DNA from: Candidatus Uhrbacteria bacterium
GTDB lineage: Bacteria > Patescibacteriota > Patescibacteriia > 2-12-FULL-60-25
DNA: 64,000 nucleotides
Direction: 5' to 3'
Assembly: GCA_021413945.1 (NCBI GenBank)
Contig: JAIOPK010000006.1
Location: 62,001-126,000 of the forward strand
Part shown: positions 16,987-24,996 of the stretch, piece by piece
Position numbering within the stretch: the first letter of the stretch is position 1
Layout: each line of letters opens with the position of its first letter
The notes under the pieces: model-generated
The model's database searches: none
The model's input: the letters and a program-made list of their open reading frames with translations, nothing else
Told to the model about the DNA's origin: nothing
Made by a program: the position numbers and the translations under genes

Positions 16987-17565
16987 TTACTTCATGGCGA
17001 GCACAATCGGAGCGGCCTGCGTAACCGCAAGCGGCTGATTCCACATGAGCTTCGCGTTACGGAACGCCTTGGCGGCATAACCGTTGTTGACGTTACAGCT
17101 ATTGTGACACTGAACGGCGTAGCTCACGTACTTAGGGTAGCTATTGCGCTCTAAGTAGTTGATCGACCAGTTAGCGGAACACACGAGGTCTTCCGCACAA
17201 GCGATCGAGATCTTGTGAAGCTTATAGTGAATTTGGAAGTAACCGCGAGCGGCTCCATTGTCACCGATGACCGTAGAGCGGTTTGAAGACTCGTTCCAGA
17301 GCATACCCAAAAGAGTCTTGGCACAATCCTCACCATAGCCGTTCTCCTTACATACGCTGAGCAAGACTTCCTGAACCGTAGGCTGAATAGCCGGGGTTTC
17401 CGGTTCAACGGCCTGGGTTTGGGTCTGCGTTTCCGGCAGAACCGGTCCGGCAGCAAAAGCATGCGTCGTAATGTGGGAGTTCGTTAGGGCGATAGCCAAC
17501 ATAATGACGGCCAAGCCTTTGCGTTGGGCGACCGTTAATGTATTGGTGTTTTTGAGTTGATTCAT
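16987..17565 (-). CDS. exported lytic transglycosylase-like protein
   Basis: 192 residues from the ATG at 17563-17565; the longer reading would place the signal sequence internally. Signal peptide (about 15-38, ending HAFAA), acidic spacer, then a lysozyme-fold domain: LLGMLWNESSNRS (probable catalytic Glu), GAARGYFQIHYKLH (the GxxGxxQI motif of SLT/goose-type enzymes) and SANWSINYLERN. Six Cys residues in the domain suggest disulfides. It would cleave peptidoglycan glycan strands in cell-wall turnover, pilus insertion or host attack. Confidence 0.85.
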   Translation of the reverse strand: MNQLKNTNTLTVAQRKGLAVIMLAIALTNSHITTHAFAAGPVLPETQTQTQAVEPETPAIQPTVQEVLLSVCKENGYGEDCAKTLLGMLWNESSNRSTVIGDNGAARGYFQIHYKLHKISIACAEDLVCSANWSINYLERNSYPKYVSYAVQCHNSCNVNNGYAAKAFRNAKLMWNQPLAVTQAAPIVLAMK

Positions 17566-17579
17566 AATGGGTTTGCCGT

Positions 17580-17634
17580 GATTCGGTTTGCGAATCAGAC
17601 CAGCTATTAAACCACATTTTGAGGGTTTTGTCAA
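17580..17634 (-). promoter_or_regulatory. promoter and leader hairpin of the lytic transglycosylase gene
   Basis: Minus-strand -35 TTGACA (17634-17629), 17-bp spacer, -10 TTTAAT (17611-17606), start near 17599. The about 34-nt leader contains the hairpin GATTCG-caaac-CGAATC (17596-17580), ending 15 nt before the ATG. Confidence 0.75.
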
Positions 17635-17728
17635 TGGTACGAGGCTCGCTTTTGATGCTAGTTTAAGCCAAAAATGCTGAGACTAGCCATTTAAAAATAG
17701 CTTAGGTTAGGCATTGTATTATTACGCA

Positions 17729-17760
17729 AAAAACGCCCCGCAATACTGCGGGGCGTTTTT
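17729..17760 (-). terminator. terminator after the 17768-18091 membrane-protein gene
   Basis: Stem AAAAACGCCCCGC / GCGGGGCGTTTTT with a 6-nt loop. The stem is the same as that at 16954-16985. Confidence 0.88.
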
Positions 17761-17767
17761 ATCTTTC

Positions 17768-18091
17768 CTACGATTTTGCCGGTGTCATTCGTTTCACACC
17801 CGAGCCTGCAAGAACGCAGCATCCAAGGATGAGTATCTTCACAAGATAATGTCCGTTTGGGTCGAGGAAATCTCTCGTAAGTGGCGTGATCGTTCCAACG
17901 AAGAGATGTGCCGCGACGCTGATCGGCAGTGTTAGAATCACCCAATTCTTTTTTGGGACGAGTACGCCCGCTTTTTTACAGAGCCATGAAAGCAGGGGCG
18001 AGATCAGAAGCATCCCCAGAAAAGAGATGGAAAAATCAAAGATGGCAAAAGGGCCAATGCGGAATTGTCGGAGATACGTTATGGGGTCCAT
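17768..18091 (-). CDS. small membrane protein of unknown function
   Basis: 107 residues from the ATG at 18089-18091 (MDPITYLRQFRIGPFAIFDF); longer in-frame extensions are basic and unlike the hydrophobic core. Three hydrophobic segments: about 12-33, 45-62 and 80-97. Conserved-looking loops GPFAIFDFSISF and TRDFLDPNGHY. No known function. Confidence 0.6.
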   Translation of the reverse strand: MDPITYLRQFRIGPFAIFDFSISFLGMLLISPLLSWLCKKAGVLVPKKNWVILTLPISVAAHLFVGTITPLTRDFLDPNGHYLVKILILGCCVLAGSGVKRMTPAKS

Positions 18092-18159
18092 GGGGGATAG
18101 GATAGCAAGGTCGAGGGAACGTGGATATCTTCGGGTTTTTAGTTTATGATCGATTGCAT

Positions 18160-19035
18160 ATGAAACGACTTTTTTCTTCCCTCGCCATCTCATCTTTGCT
18201 TTTCAGCGTCGCCCCGATGATGGCGTCGGCGATGGATTGTTATGTCGACCCGGTTCATCAGTATTCCGGTGCGGGCAGGATCAAGTCCGCCGTATTTATG
18301 CGCAGCGAGGCTTGTGTGAGCGGAACCATGGTTTTGCGGACGTTGAGCGCCGGTACACAGGTGAGTGTCGTCGGGTTTACGGACGGCTGGTATGAAGTTA
18401 CTTCCGGAGGTAAGCGCGGTTGGATCGGACAGCAGTTTTTGGAAAGCAGCGCGCAAGCGACAGGTGTTACGTGGTCAACCTACACGGAATATCGATCCAA
18501 TACGCCGGCTGAACTCGAGGAAGCTGTACCGACAACCGTTCCGGTCGCGAGCGCCGAGGAATCATATGAGGGCGTCATCGGTTCGCGGAATCTGATTAAA
18601 TTGGCTTGCCCTTCTATCGCGACCTCGGACCATCCGTGTCGCGCCGTCTATTATGTCGGTGCCGATGGTAAGCGGCATGCGTTTCCCAATAGCCGGGTCT
18701 TTTATACGTGGTACGCAAATTTCGATGATGTGCGCGCCGTAAGCGCAGAGCGGCTTGGGCAATATATGCTCGGAGCGAATGTCACATATCGACCGGGCGC
18801 TCGCATGGTGAAATTTACGACGGACAACAAGACCTATGCGGTGGATCAAGGCGGAGTCTTGCGCTGGGTTAAGACGGAAGAGCTGGCTGTGGCTCTATAT
18901 GGTACGGCTTGGAATACAAAGATCGACGATATTCCGGATACGTTCTACATGAATTACACGTTCGGGGATGATGTCGCGTCCGATTCCGATTTCAACCCAA
19001 CGTCCGAGCTTGCTCAGGCCGCGAGCTTTGATTAG
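18160..19035 (+). CDS. exported SH3b-DGKR domain protein
   Basis: 291 residues from the ATG at 18160 (signal peptide MKRLFSSLAISSLLFS...ASA). Residues about 35-92 form a bacterial SH3-like domain (SAVFMRSEACVSGTMVLRTL, then GTQVSVVGFTDGWYEV and RGWIGQQFL). After a linker comes the same C-terminal domain as in the 13978-14877 protein (VYYVGADGKRHAFPN, VTYRPGARMVKFTTD, LRWVKTEELA, DDIPDTFYMNYTFG). SH3b domains commonly bind cell-wall peptides. A TATGAT -10 box (18145-18150) implies a leader of only a few nucleotides. Confidence 0.8.
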   Translation: MKRLFSSLAISSLLFSVAPMMASAMDCYVDPVHQYSGAGRIKSAVFMRSEACVSGTMVLRTLSAGTQVSVVGFTDGWYEVTSGGKRGWIGQQFLESSAQATGVTWSTYTEYRSNTPAELEEAVPTTVPVASAEESYEGVIGSRNLIKLACPSIATSDHPCRAVYYVGADGKRHAFPNSRVFYTWYANFDDVRAVSAERLGQYMLGANVTYRPGARMVKFTTDNKTYAVDQGGVLRWVKTEELAVALYGTAWNTKIDDIPDTFYMNYTFGDDVASDSDFNPTSELAQAASFD

Positions 19036-19134
19036 TCGTCGAAGTAGGGTACTTGTTTGCGAATCCGCAAAGTTTTTGAAGCTGTGCACATCTTGACAAT
19101 GCCGCTTGGATATGGAACGGAGTAGAGGGTGGTT

Positions 19135-20961
19135 ATGATCGAACTTCTTAAAAAACATTTTGGGTATGAATCGTTTCGTCCTCTGCAGGAGGAGGTGATT
19201 CAATACTGCGTCTCCGGCAAGGATGCGCTAGTTTTGATGCCGACAGGCGGTGGTAAGTCGTTGTGTTTTCAGATTCCGGCGCTGCATTTTCCGGGAATTA
19301 CGATTGTTATTTCGCCACTCGTCGCGCTCATGAAGGATCAGGTGGATGCATTAAAATCGAATGGAATTGCCGCGGCTTTTTTGAATAGCACACTGTCGCC
19401 GATGGAAATTGCGCAAGTGGAACGCGAGGCTTCATCCGGTAGGCTCAAGCTTTTGTATATCGCACCGGAACGATTCGCGAAGCCGACGGTGCGTGAATTT
19501 CTGCGAACGCTCAACATTAGCTTGTTTGCGGTCGATGAAGCACATTGTATTTCCGAGTGGGGACATGATTTCCGCCCGGACTATCGTAATTTGGATTTGC
19601 TCCGCACGTATTTTCCCGGCATTCCGATCATGGCGCTTACCGCTACCGCCAATGTGCGTGTGCGCGAGGATATCGTGAGTCATTTGCGATTAGGGCAGGG
19701 GAAAGTATTCAAATCGAGTTTTAATCGGCCGAATCTCACGTATCGCGTACAGCCAAAGAAAAAGTCTTTTGATCAGCTGCTTGCGGAAATCAAGTCGCGA
19801 CCGGATCAGGCGGTGATTGTGTATTGCTTTTCTCGAAAGTCGACGGAAAAGATTGCGACGGATCTGCGTGCTAATGGCGTGAAGGCTGCGGCGTATCATG
19901 CGGGACTGACGCCGACCGAGCGTAGCCGTGTTCAAGAGCGTTTTATTCGCGACCAAGTTCCGGTGATTACGGCGACGATCGCCTTTGGTATGGGTATCGA
20001 CAAGCCGGACGTTCGATTGGTCGCGCATATGGATTTGCCCAAGTCCGTCGAGGGCTATTATCAGGAAACGGGACGTGCCGGTCGTGATGGATTGCCGAGC
20101 GATTGCCTCCTGTTTTTCTCCGCCGGCGACCGGATCAAGCATGAGTATTTCATCCGCGGGATGGAAGATCCTGAAGAGAAGCAGCGCGCTCGGCTTCAGC
20201 TGAATGAGATGATGAAGTACGGGGAATTGCGTAGCTGTCGACGAGCGTTTCTTCTTGGGTATTTTAGCGAGACATGGCAGCAGCAGAATTGCGGCGCTTG
20301 CGATATTTGTGTGCCACGGGCTCCGACGAAAGCTGCTGAGGAAGTCTCCTCCAAGTTTGATCAGGATTTGTTTGGAAGTCTTCGCGCACTCCGAAAGAGT
20401 TTGGCGGAAGCACAGCATGTGCCGCCGTACATGATCTTTGGCGATAAGACATTGCAGGAGATGGCGCGCGCCTATCCGCAGAGCATGGAGCGTTTGTCGC
20501 AGGTATTTGGCGTAGGCAAGGGGAAGCTGACGCAGTATGGAGAAGCGTTTCTTAACGTCATCAAATCGTATGCCGTTGAAAAGGGGTTTGCGGAGCAAGC
20601 TTCGTCGACGCCTGTTCGACGGAAGGCGGAACCGGCTCGAGCGCTGACGGATACGATTCTGGAAACGGTTCGACGCTTTGAAGAAAAAGAGACGCTTGAG
20701 CAAATCGCTAAAACACGACGTATCACTTTGGGTACGGTTATCCAGCATTTGGAGAAGGTGCTCGAACAGGGCGGGGGATTGGACGCTTCGCATGAATCGT
20801 TTCCTTCCACGGAACGATATGAACGAATCGCCGAGGCGTTTCGTGCCACCGGTAGCGATTTTCTGGCGCCTATTCGTGAGCGATTGGGAGATTCCTATTC
20901 TTACGATGAGCTTCGCTTAGCGCGTTTTCTCTTGAAGACGAAGTCTGTCACAATGGAGTAA
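19135..20961 (+). CDS. recQ: ATP-dependent DNA helicase RecQ
   Basis: 608 residues from the ATG at 19135, preceded by GAGGG five bases upstream; a GTG at 19129 is a weaker alternative. Superfamily 2 motifs: MPTGGGKS (Walker A), VDEAH (motif II), ALTATAN (motif III), QETGRAGRDG (motif VI). Then the RecQ zinc site (CRRAFLLGYF...CGACDIC), an HRDC domain (about 425-495) and a C-terminal helix-turn-helix (LEQIAKTRRITLGTVIQHLE). A 3'-5' helicase in recombination and fork repair. Its stop overlaps the next ATG (TAATG). Confidence 0.97.
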   Translation: MIELLKKHFGYESFRPLQEEVIQYCVSGKDALVLMPTGGGKSLCFQIPALHFPGITIVISPLVALMKDQVDALKSNGIAAAFLNSTLSPMEIAQVEREASSGRLKLLYIAPERFAKPTVREFLRTLNISLFAVDEAHCISEWGHDFRPDYRNLDLLRTYFPGIPIMALTATANVRVREDIVSHLRLGQGKVFKSSFNRPNLTYRVQPKKKSFDQLLAEIKSRPDQAVIVYCFSRKSTEKIATDLRANGVKAAAYHAGLTPTERSRVQERFIRDQVPVITATIAFGMGIDKPDVRLVAHMDLPKSVEGYYQETGRAGRDGLPSDCLLFFSAGDRIKHEYFIRGMEDPEEKQRARLQLNEMMKYGELRSCRRAFLLGYFSETWQQQNCGACDICVPRAPTKAAEEVSSKFDQDLFGSLRALRKSLAEAQHVPPYMIFGDKTLQEMARAYPQSMERLSQVFGVGKGKLTQYGEAFLNVIKSYAVEKGFAEQASSTPVRRKAEPARALTDTILETVRRFEEKETLEQIAKTRRITLGTVIQHLEKVLEQGGGLDASHESFPSTERYERIAEAFRATGSDFLAPIRERLGDSYSYDELRLARFLLKTKSVTME

Positions 20962-21713
20962 TGAAATATCTCCTCTGTCTTTTATTGAGTCTCGTCGGCC
21001 TTGGTGCCGGTTGCACGAATCCGATAGCGCCTGCGCCGCGCCCTGTTCCGGTTCCTATCCCCGGTCCTGTCGCTTGTACGGCGGATGCCAAGCAGTGCCC
21101 TGATGGAAGTTATGTAGGACGTACGGGGCCAAATTGCGAGTTCGTCTGTCCTCCTGCAGCTCCGGGCGTCGAAGGCCGAAGTTGCAATGGTATTGCAGAC
21201 AAGGGCTGTGGGGCCGGATATGAATGTACGCAGGAATGTGGTCCGCCGGTTGTGCGTGATACGGATCCGGCGCCGGGTTATTCCTGTCATGTTGCCGGCC
21301 AGCCTCGCATGTGTCCGATTTGCCTTGCTGCGAGCACGTTGATCGGAACGCCAAAGGGTGATGTGAATGTAAAAGATATTCGAGAGGGGATGATGGTCTG
21401 GACGATGAAACGTGATGGAAACAAGGTTGCGATGCCGGTTCTCAAAGTAACGAAGACGCTGGTATCGAAGACGCATCGCATCGTTCACTTGAAATTGAGT
21501 GATGGTCGTGAAGCTTGGATCTCGCCAGGGCATCCGACGATGGATAAGCGACTGATCGGGGCGCTTCGAGCGGGTGATTTGTATAATGGGTCGACGGTTC
21601 TCCTTGCAGAACTCGCACCGTACACCGATTTGGCGACGTATGACTTACTGCCGTCAGGTGAGACTGGGACGTATTGGGCTAACAGTGTCTTGGTAGGAAG
21701 CACGCTCTATTGA
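20961..21713 (+). CDS. Hint (Hedgehog/intein-like) domain lipoprotein
   Basis: 250 residues. Signal peptide ending GAGC (Cys18), Pro-rich spacer, a Cys-rich region (CPDGSYVGRTGPNCEFVCP and eight or more further Cys), then a Hint-fold domain from Cys121 to the end: CLAASTLIGTPKGDVNVKDI (N-terminal block, nucleophile Cys121), REAWISPGHP (block B with His191), YDLLPSGETGTYWANS and the terminal VLVGSTLY. There is no downstream extein, so it would be self-cleaving or simply structural rather than a splicing intein. Translationally coupled to recQ by a 1-nt overlap, though a shared function is not implied. Confidence 0.8.
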   Translation: MKYLLCLLLSLVGLGAGCTNPIAPAPRPVPVPIPGPVACTADAKQCPDGSYVGRTGPNCEFVCPPAAPGVEGRSCNGIADKGCGAGYECTQECGPPVVRDTDPAPGYSCHVAGQPRMCPICLAASTLIGTPKGDVNVKDIREGMMVWTMKRDGNKVAMPVLKVTKTLVSKTHRIVHLKLSDGREAWISPGHPTMDKRLIGALRAGDLYNGSTVLLAELAPYTDLATYDLLPSGETGTYWANSVLVGSTLY

Positions 21714-21733
21714 GCCAAATAATGGCAGGGGGC

Positions 21734-21762
21734 TTTACAATGTGCCCATTTTCTGGTACTAT
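21734..21762 (+). promoter_or_regulatory. promoter of the cold-shock gene
   Basis: -35 TTTACA (21734-21739), 17-bp spacer, extended -10 TGGTACTAT (-10 TACTAT, 21757-21762). Predicted start near 21769 leaves an 86-nt untranslated leader, as is usual for cold-shock mRNAs. Confidence 0.75.
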
Positions 21763-21854
21763 ATCCCCCGAACCAATGAATCGGCCTGATAATGCTCATC
21801 TGAAGCAAAAACAGCCTGCAATTAACATTTACATTACTCATTGGTAACAACACT

Positions 21855-22055
21855 ATGAACGGTATCATCAAAACGCTTAAGGAGAAGGGTTTCGGCTTTA
21901 TCACCCCGGAAGGCGGCGACAAAGACGTATTCTTCCACTCTGATTCACTCGTCGGCGTCATGTTTGACGAGTTGAAGGAGGGCGAAGCTGTCACGTTTGA
22001 GACGGAGTCCTCGGACAAGGGTCCTCGCGCCGTCAACGTCCAGCGCGCCGCCTAA
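21855..22055 (+). CDS. cold-shock protein, CspA family
   Basis: 66 residues, a single cold-shock domain. RNP1 KGFGFI and RNP2 DVFFH are intact, as are the flanking aromatic residues. A nucleic-acid chaperone that keeps mRNA unstructured. The long AT-rich leader without a Shine-Dalgarno suggests post-transcriptional control, as in other csp genes. Monocistronic with its own promoter and terminator. Confidence 0.97.
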   Translation: MNGIIKTLKEKGFGFITPEGGDKDVFFHSDSLVGVMFDELKEGEAVTFETESSDKGPRAVNVQRAA

Positions 22056-22070
22056 TAAGCGTCGCCAATG

Positions 22071-22102
22071 CAAAACCCGGTCTCGCAAGAGATCGGGTTT
22101 TG
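22071..22102 (+). terminator. terminator after the cold-shock gene
   Basis: Stem CAAAACCCGgTCTC / GAGAtCGGGTTTTG with a GCAA tetraloop. Confidence 0.85.
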
Positions 22103-22123
22103 GTTTAGGCTAGGTTTCATACT

Positions 22124-22852
22124 ATGGTTTCATTTTCTTGGGAGTACGTCTTTAAGCCGCGAGAAGCGCAGTGGTGGGTCTCGATTATTTTTATTCTTGT
22201 CGGTATCGGTTGCGGTTTGGTACTGCCGGCGTTTCTTGTCCCGGATTGGCAGGGTGTCGAGGTTGAAGCCTCGGTCGCACAAATTGAATCCGGTGAGGAG
22301 GGGATGGTTCGACCCGTGTTTCAAACTGCTCCCGGTGAGAAAACGTACGTCACTTCTTTATGGTCGAGCCGTTCTTCATACGATATCGGCGACAAGGTGA
22401 CGATTGTCACCAACTCGAACACGGAAGATTGGTATATCAAGGCCGACAAGGATATGCAGGTGGCCGTCTGGATTCTGCGCCTGTTAGCGATCATCTTTTT
22501 TGTCATTGGGAGCACAATTCTATTCTTCACCATTCTCGATTTTCCGACGTATCTCGTCCACACGATCGGCGGAGCGATGGGGGCATTGTCGTTTGGGATT
22601 CCGGCGACGCTCGTACTGCCATTCCTTTTGTACATGCACCGCTCGCGGCCGAATGTCTTTTTTGCGGCCCAGGATCAGCTCGGCAGGGAGACCTGGATTA
22701 TTGGAGGAATTTTTACCGCGCTTGGCGTTGCCACGACGCTTGGAACGATTGTCCTCGCGCGTTATCAGCTGAAGAATAAATCGTTTGGATGGAGCTGGTC
22801 GTACGATTCAGACGATCGTAAGAAAAAAGACGATGAAAAAATCGGCCCCTAG
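22124..22852 (+). CDS. membrane protein, DUF3592-like architecture
   Basis: 242 residues. TM at about 20-38, an extracytoplasmic beta-rich segment (about 45-105, including SSYDIGDKVTIVTNSNTEDW), then TM helices at about 113-135, 140-165 and 187-208, ending in a charged tail. The TM, beta-segment with 'GDKV' turn, TM layout resembles DUF3592 proteins, but the match is weak. Function unknown. Its stop overlaps the end of the convergent P-type ATPase by 4 nt, within a shared terminator. Confidence 0.6.
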   Translation: MVSFSWEYVFKPREAQWWVSIIFILVGIGCGLVLPAFLVPDWQGVEVEASVAQIESGEEGMVRPVFQTAPGEKTYVTSLWSSRSSYDIGDKVTIVTNSNTEDWYIKADKDMQVAVWILRLLAIIFFVIGSTILFFTILDFPTYLVHTIGGAMGALSFGIPATLVLPFLLYMHRSRPNVFFAAQDQLGRETWIIGGIFTALGVATTLGTIVLARYQLKNKSFGWSWSYDSDDRKKKDDEKIGP

Positions 22853-22865
22853 GCCGATTTTTTTT
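22836..22865. terminator. bidirectional terminator
   Basis: Stem AAAAATCGGCC / GGCCGATTTTT with a short loop, spanning the overlapping 3' ends of the 22124 and 22849 genes. Confidence 0.88.
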
Positions 22866-24684
22866 GTTTACGAAATAATCGTGCTGAATTCGCAAGTGGA
22901 AAAAAATCGGTGATGAAATTATAGCCGGCGGCGAGTGCGGGGCCAAAGACGCCGGTAAGCACAAGGGCGAAGCCCACGAGGTTGCTTAACGTCCAAATCC
23001 AGACATTGCCACGGATCACGCTTTCCGTTTGTTTAGCGAGCGAGACAAGCTCCGGTAGACGGTCGAGGTTGTCGGCGAGCAAAACGACGTCGGCGGCCTC
23101 GATGGCGACGGCGGTTCCCGATGTTCCCATGGCGATGCCGACCGTTGAGCGGGCGAGAGCGGGGGCATCGTTGATGCCGTCGCCAATCATGACGACCGTT
23201 CCCTTGAGCGCGAGTTGACCCACTTCACGCTCCTTGTCCTCCGGAGACATCGTCGGATGATATTCCTCGATACCGACGGATTTAGCGACCGCTGCAGCGG
23301 TGCGCAATTGATCGCCCGTGAACATGACGATGCTCTTAATTCCGAGCTCGCGCAGTTTGTCGATACTCGCCCTGGCTGATGGGCGCGGGACATCGGCGAT
23401 GCGGATGCGGCCGATGCAGCGTCCATCGACGGCGACATAGAAGTCGCTTGTGAGGCCGGGGTCGGTTGTGTCGTTTTCACGTACCGCCCATCCATCCGGG
23501 ATGGCGATTTTGGAATCGGTGAGGAGCGTAGGCGTGCCGACGAGAATGTCATGGTTTTTTGCGTGTACCCAAATACCGCGGCCGCGATAGACTTGGAATC
23601 GTTCCGGATCGGGGACGGCTCCGATGCGTTTGACGGCTTCACGGAATACGGCTCGGCCGATGACGTGCTCGGAATATTTTTCCGCGATCGCAAGGCATTC
23701 CCAGATAAAAAATTCGGTGACGGAAGGATCGCGGTCCAATCGTTCCACGCGCAGATCGCCAAAGGTGAGGGTGCCGGTTTTATCGAGGACGATGGTGTCG
23801 ATATGTGCGAGTGGTAATAGTCTTGCTCCGCCTTTGACGATAATGCCGCGCTTGGCGGCGCGTCCGAGGGCGGCGGTGATGGCGAGCGGAATAGCGACCG
23901 CGACATCATCGGCACAGGCCACGAGGAAGAAAGCGGCGACCATGCTCGGATTCCGCGTCACGTAATACAGCCCGATGCCCGCGATGCCGATCAAGGGCAA
24001 AAAGTAACCCGCAAATTGATCGGCGGCTTTTTCCGCGCCGGATTTGTGTCGGGACGCCTCCTGAATCAGTGTCGCCATGCGTTCGAGCGTTGAGTCCTTT
24101 CCGACATGGGTGGCTCGGATTTTGATGGCGCCGGCATCGATAATCGTAGACGCGAGGACGCGGTCGCCGATCAGTTTCTCGCGAGGTAATGATTCTCCGG
24201 TGACCGAGGCTTCATTGACGAGAGCTGTGCCATGTACGAGTAAGCCGTCGCAGGGGATGCGTTCGCCGGTACCGACGAGCAAAATGTCTCCCGTGCGGAT
24301 TTCCTGCGTGGGAATTTCATCGACTTTTCCCCGTGATTCGCGTCTTGCGGTATGCGGTTTGAGCGCAAGGAGCTCTTCCACGGCTTTATGTGATCGCGCT
24401 TCCGTACGAGCCTCGAGAATCCGTGCCGAGGCCAGCATGAGTCCGATAAAGGCTCCGGACGAGGTCTCTTGGAGGATGAGGGCAATCGCGACAGCGAGCA
24501 GGTTGTAGAGATCGATCGTGATGCGGAATTCTCCGAGTCCCTTGGCGGCGGATACGAGCGTGGGTAGGACGGAGATGACGACAAGAACGCTTGCGATAAT
24601 CCAGGCTTGCGGCCAGACCAAGACGAGAACGAGTGCCGCCCCCGGCAAAGCGAGGGAAGCGATCTCGGAACGCGAAACGAACAT
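22849..24684 (-). CDS. P-type ATPase of the heavy-metal (P1B-like) group without a CPx motif
   Basis: 611 residues, with no N-terminal metal-binding domain. Actuator TGES at 162-165, phosphorylation motif DKTGTLTFG at 301, nucleotide-binding SEHVIGRAV (in place of SEHPLA) and hinge GDGINDAPAL. The TM helix that normally holds CPC, CPH or SPC reads ACADDVAVAIPLAIT (Cys257-Ala-Asp-Asp260), so the invariant proline is absent and two Asp follow the Cys. Probably a metal-ion exporter with altered selectivity; substrate unknown. Divergent from the DUF1232 gene. Confidence 0.88.
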   Translation of the reverse strand: MFVSRSEIASLALPGAALVLVLVWPQAWIIASVLVVISVLPTLVSAAKGLGEFRITIDLYNLLAVAIALILQETSSGAFIGLMLASARILEARTEARSHKAVEELLALKPHTARRESRGKVDEIPTQEIRTGDILLVGTGERIPCDGLLVHGTALVNEASVTGESLPREKLIGDRVLASTIIDAGAIKIRATHVGKDSTLERMATLIQEASRHKSGAEKAADQFAGYFLPLIGIAGIGLYYVTRNPSMVAAFFLVACADDVAVAIPLAITAALGRAAKRGIIVKGGARLLPLAHIDTIVLDKTGTLTFGDLRVERLDRDPSVTEFFIWECLAIAEKYSEHVIGRAVFREAVKRIGAVPDPERFQVYRGRGIWVHAKNHDILVGTPTLLTDSKIAIPDGWAVRENDTTDPGLTSDFYVAVDGRCIGRIRIADVPRPSARASIDKLRELGIKSIVMFTGDQLRTAAAVAKSVGIEEYHPTMSPEDKEREVGQLALKGTVVMIGDGINDAPALARSTVGIAMGTSGTAVAIEAADVVLLADNLDRLPELVSLAKQTESVIRGNVWIWTLSNLVGFALVLTGVFGPALAAGYNFITDFFPLANSARLFRKQKKSA

Positions 24685-24735
24685 GTTGTCTATTATAAAA
24701 CACGCGCTTCCGACGTGCTATGCTTGGAGGTGTAT

Positions 24736-24987
24736 ATGTCTCGCCATCACTTTTTGCCGGACTGGAAAGGAATTTGGCGTTTTTTGGTTGATGGTAAAAG
24801 CGATTGGAAGCCAAAGGTCTTGGCGATTGTCGCGATCGGGTACTTACTTTGGCCGATCGATCTCATTCCGGATTTTGCGCCGATTCTCGGATGGCTTGAT
24901 GATATCGGGTTTGTCGGATTTGCGACGTGGTATTTGGTGAATGCGAGTGCGGAGCATTCTAAACAGATAGGAAAAAAAGGCGATTAG
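24736..24987 (+). CDS. DUF1232 (YkvA-like) membrane protein
   Basis: 83 residues from the ATG at 24736, preceded by a good Shine-Dalgarno GGAGG five bases upstream. Core KPKVLAIVAIGYLLWPIDLIPDF is the DUF1232 signature (YxxxPxDxIPD); GWLDDIGF follows. One or two TM segments; function unknown. Its stop overlaps the converging peptidase stop inside a shared terminator. Confidence 0.92.
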   Translation: MSRHHFLPDWKGIWRFLVDGKSDWKPKVLAIVAIGYLLWPIDLIPDFAPILGWLDDIGFVGFATWYLVNASAEHSKQIGKKGD

Positions 24988-24996
24988 CCTTTTTTT
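24972..24996. terminator. bidirectional terminator
   Basis: AAAAAAAGGC-gatta-GCCTTTTTTT, serving both the DUF1232 gene and the ruvB operon. Confidence 0.85.

Noticed and set aside
19690-20793. 367-codon minus-strand frame opposite recQ
   Set aside because: Antisense shadow; RecQ motifs are all on the plus strand.
20961-21713. Hint domain considered as an intein interrupting a host protein
   Set aside because: The domain runs to the stop codon with no C-extein and no homing-endonuclease insert.
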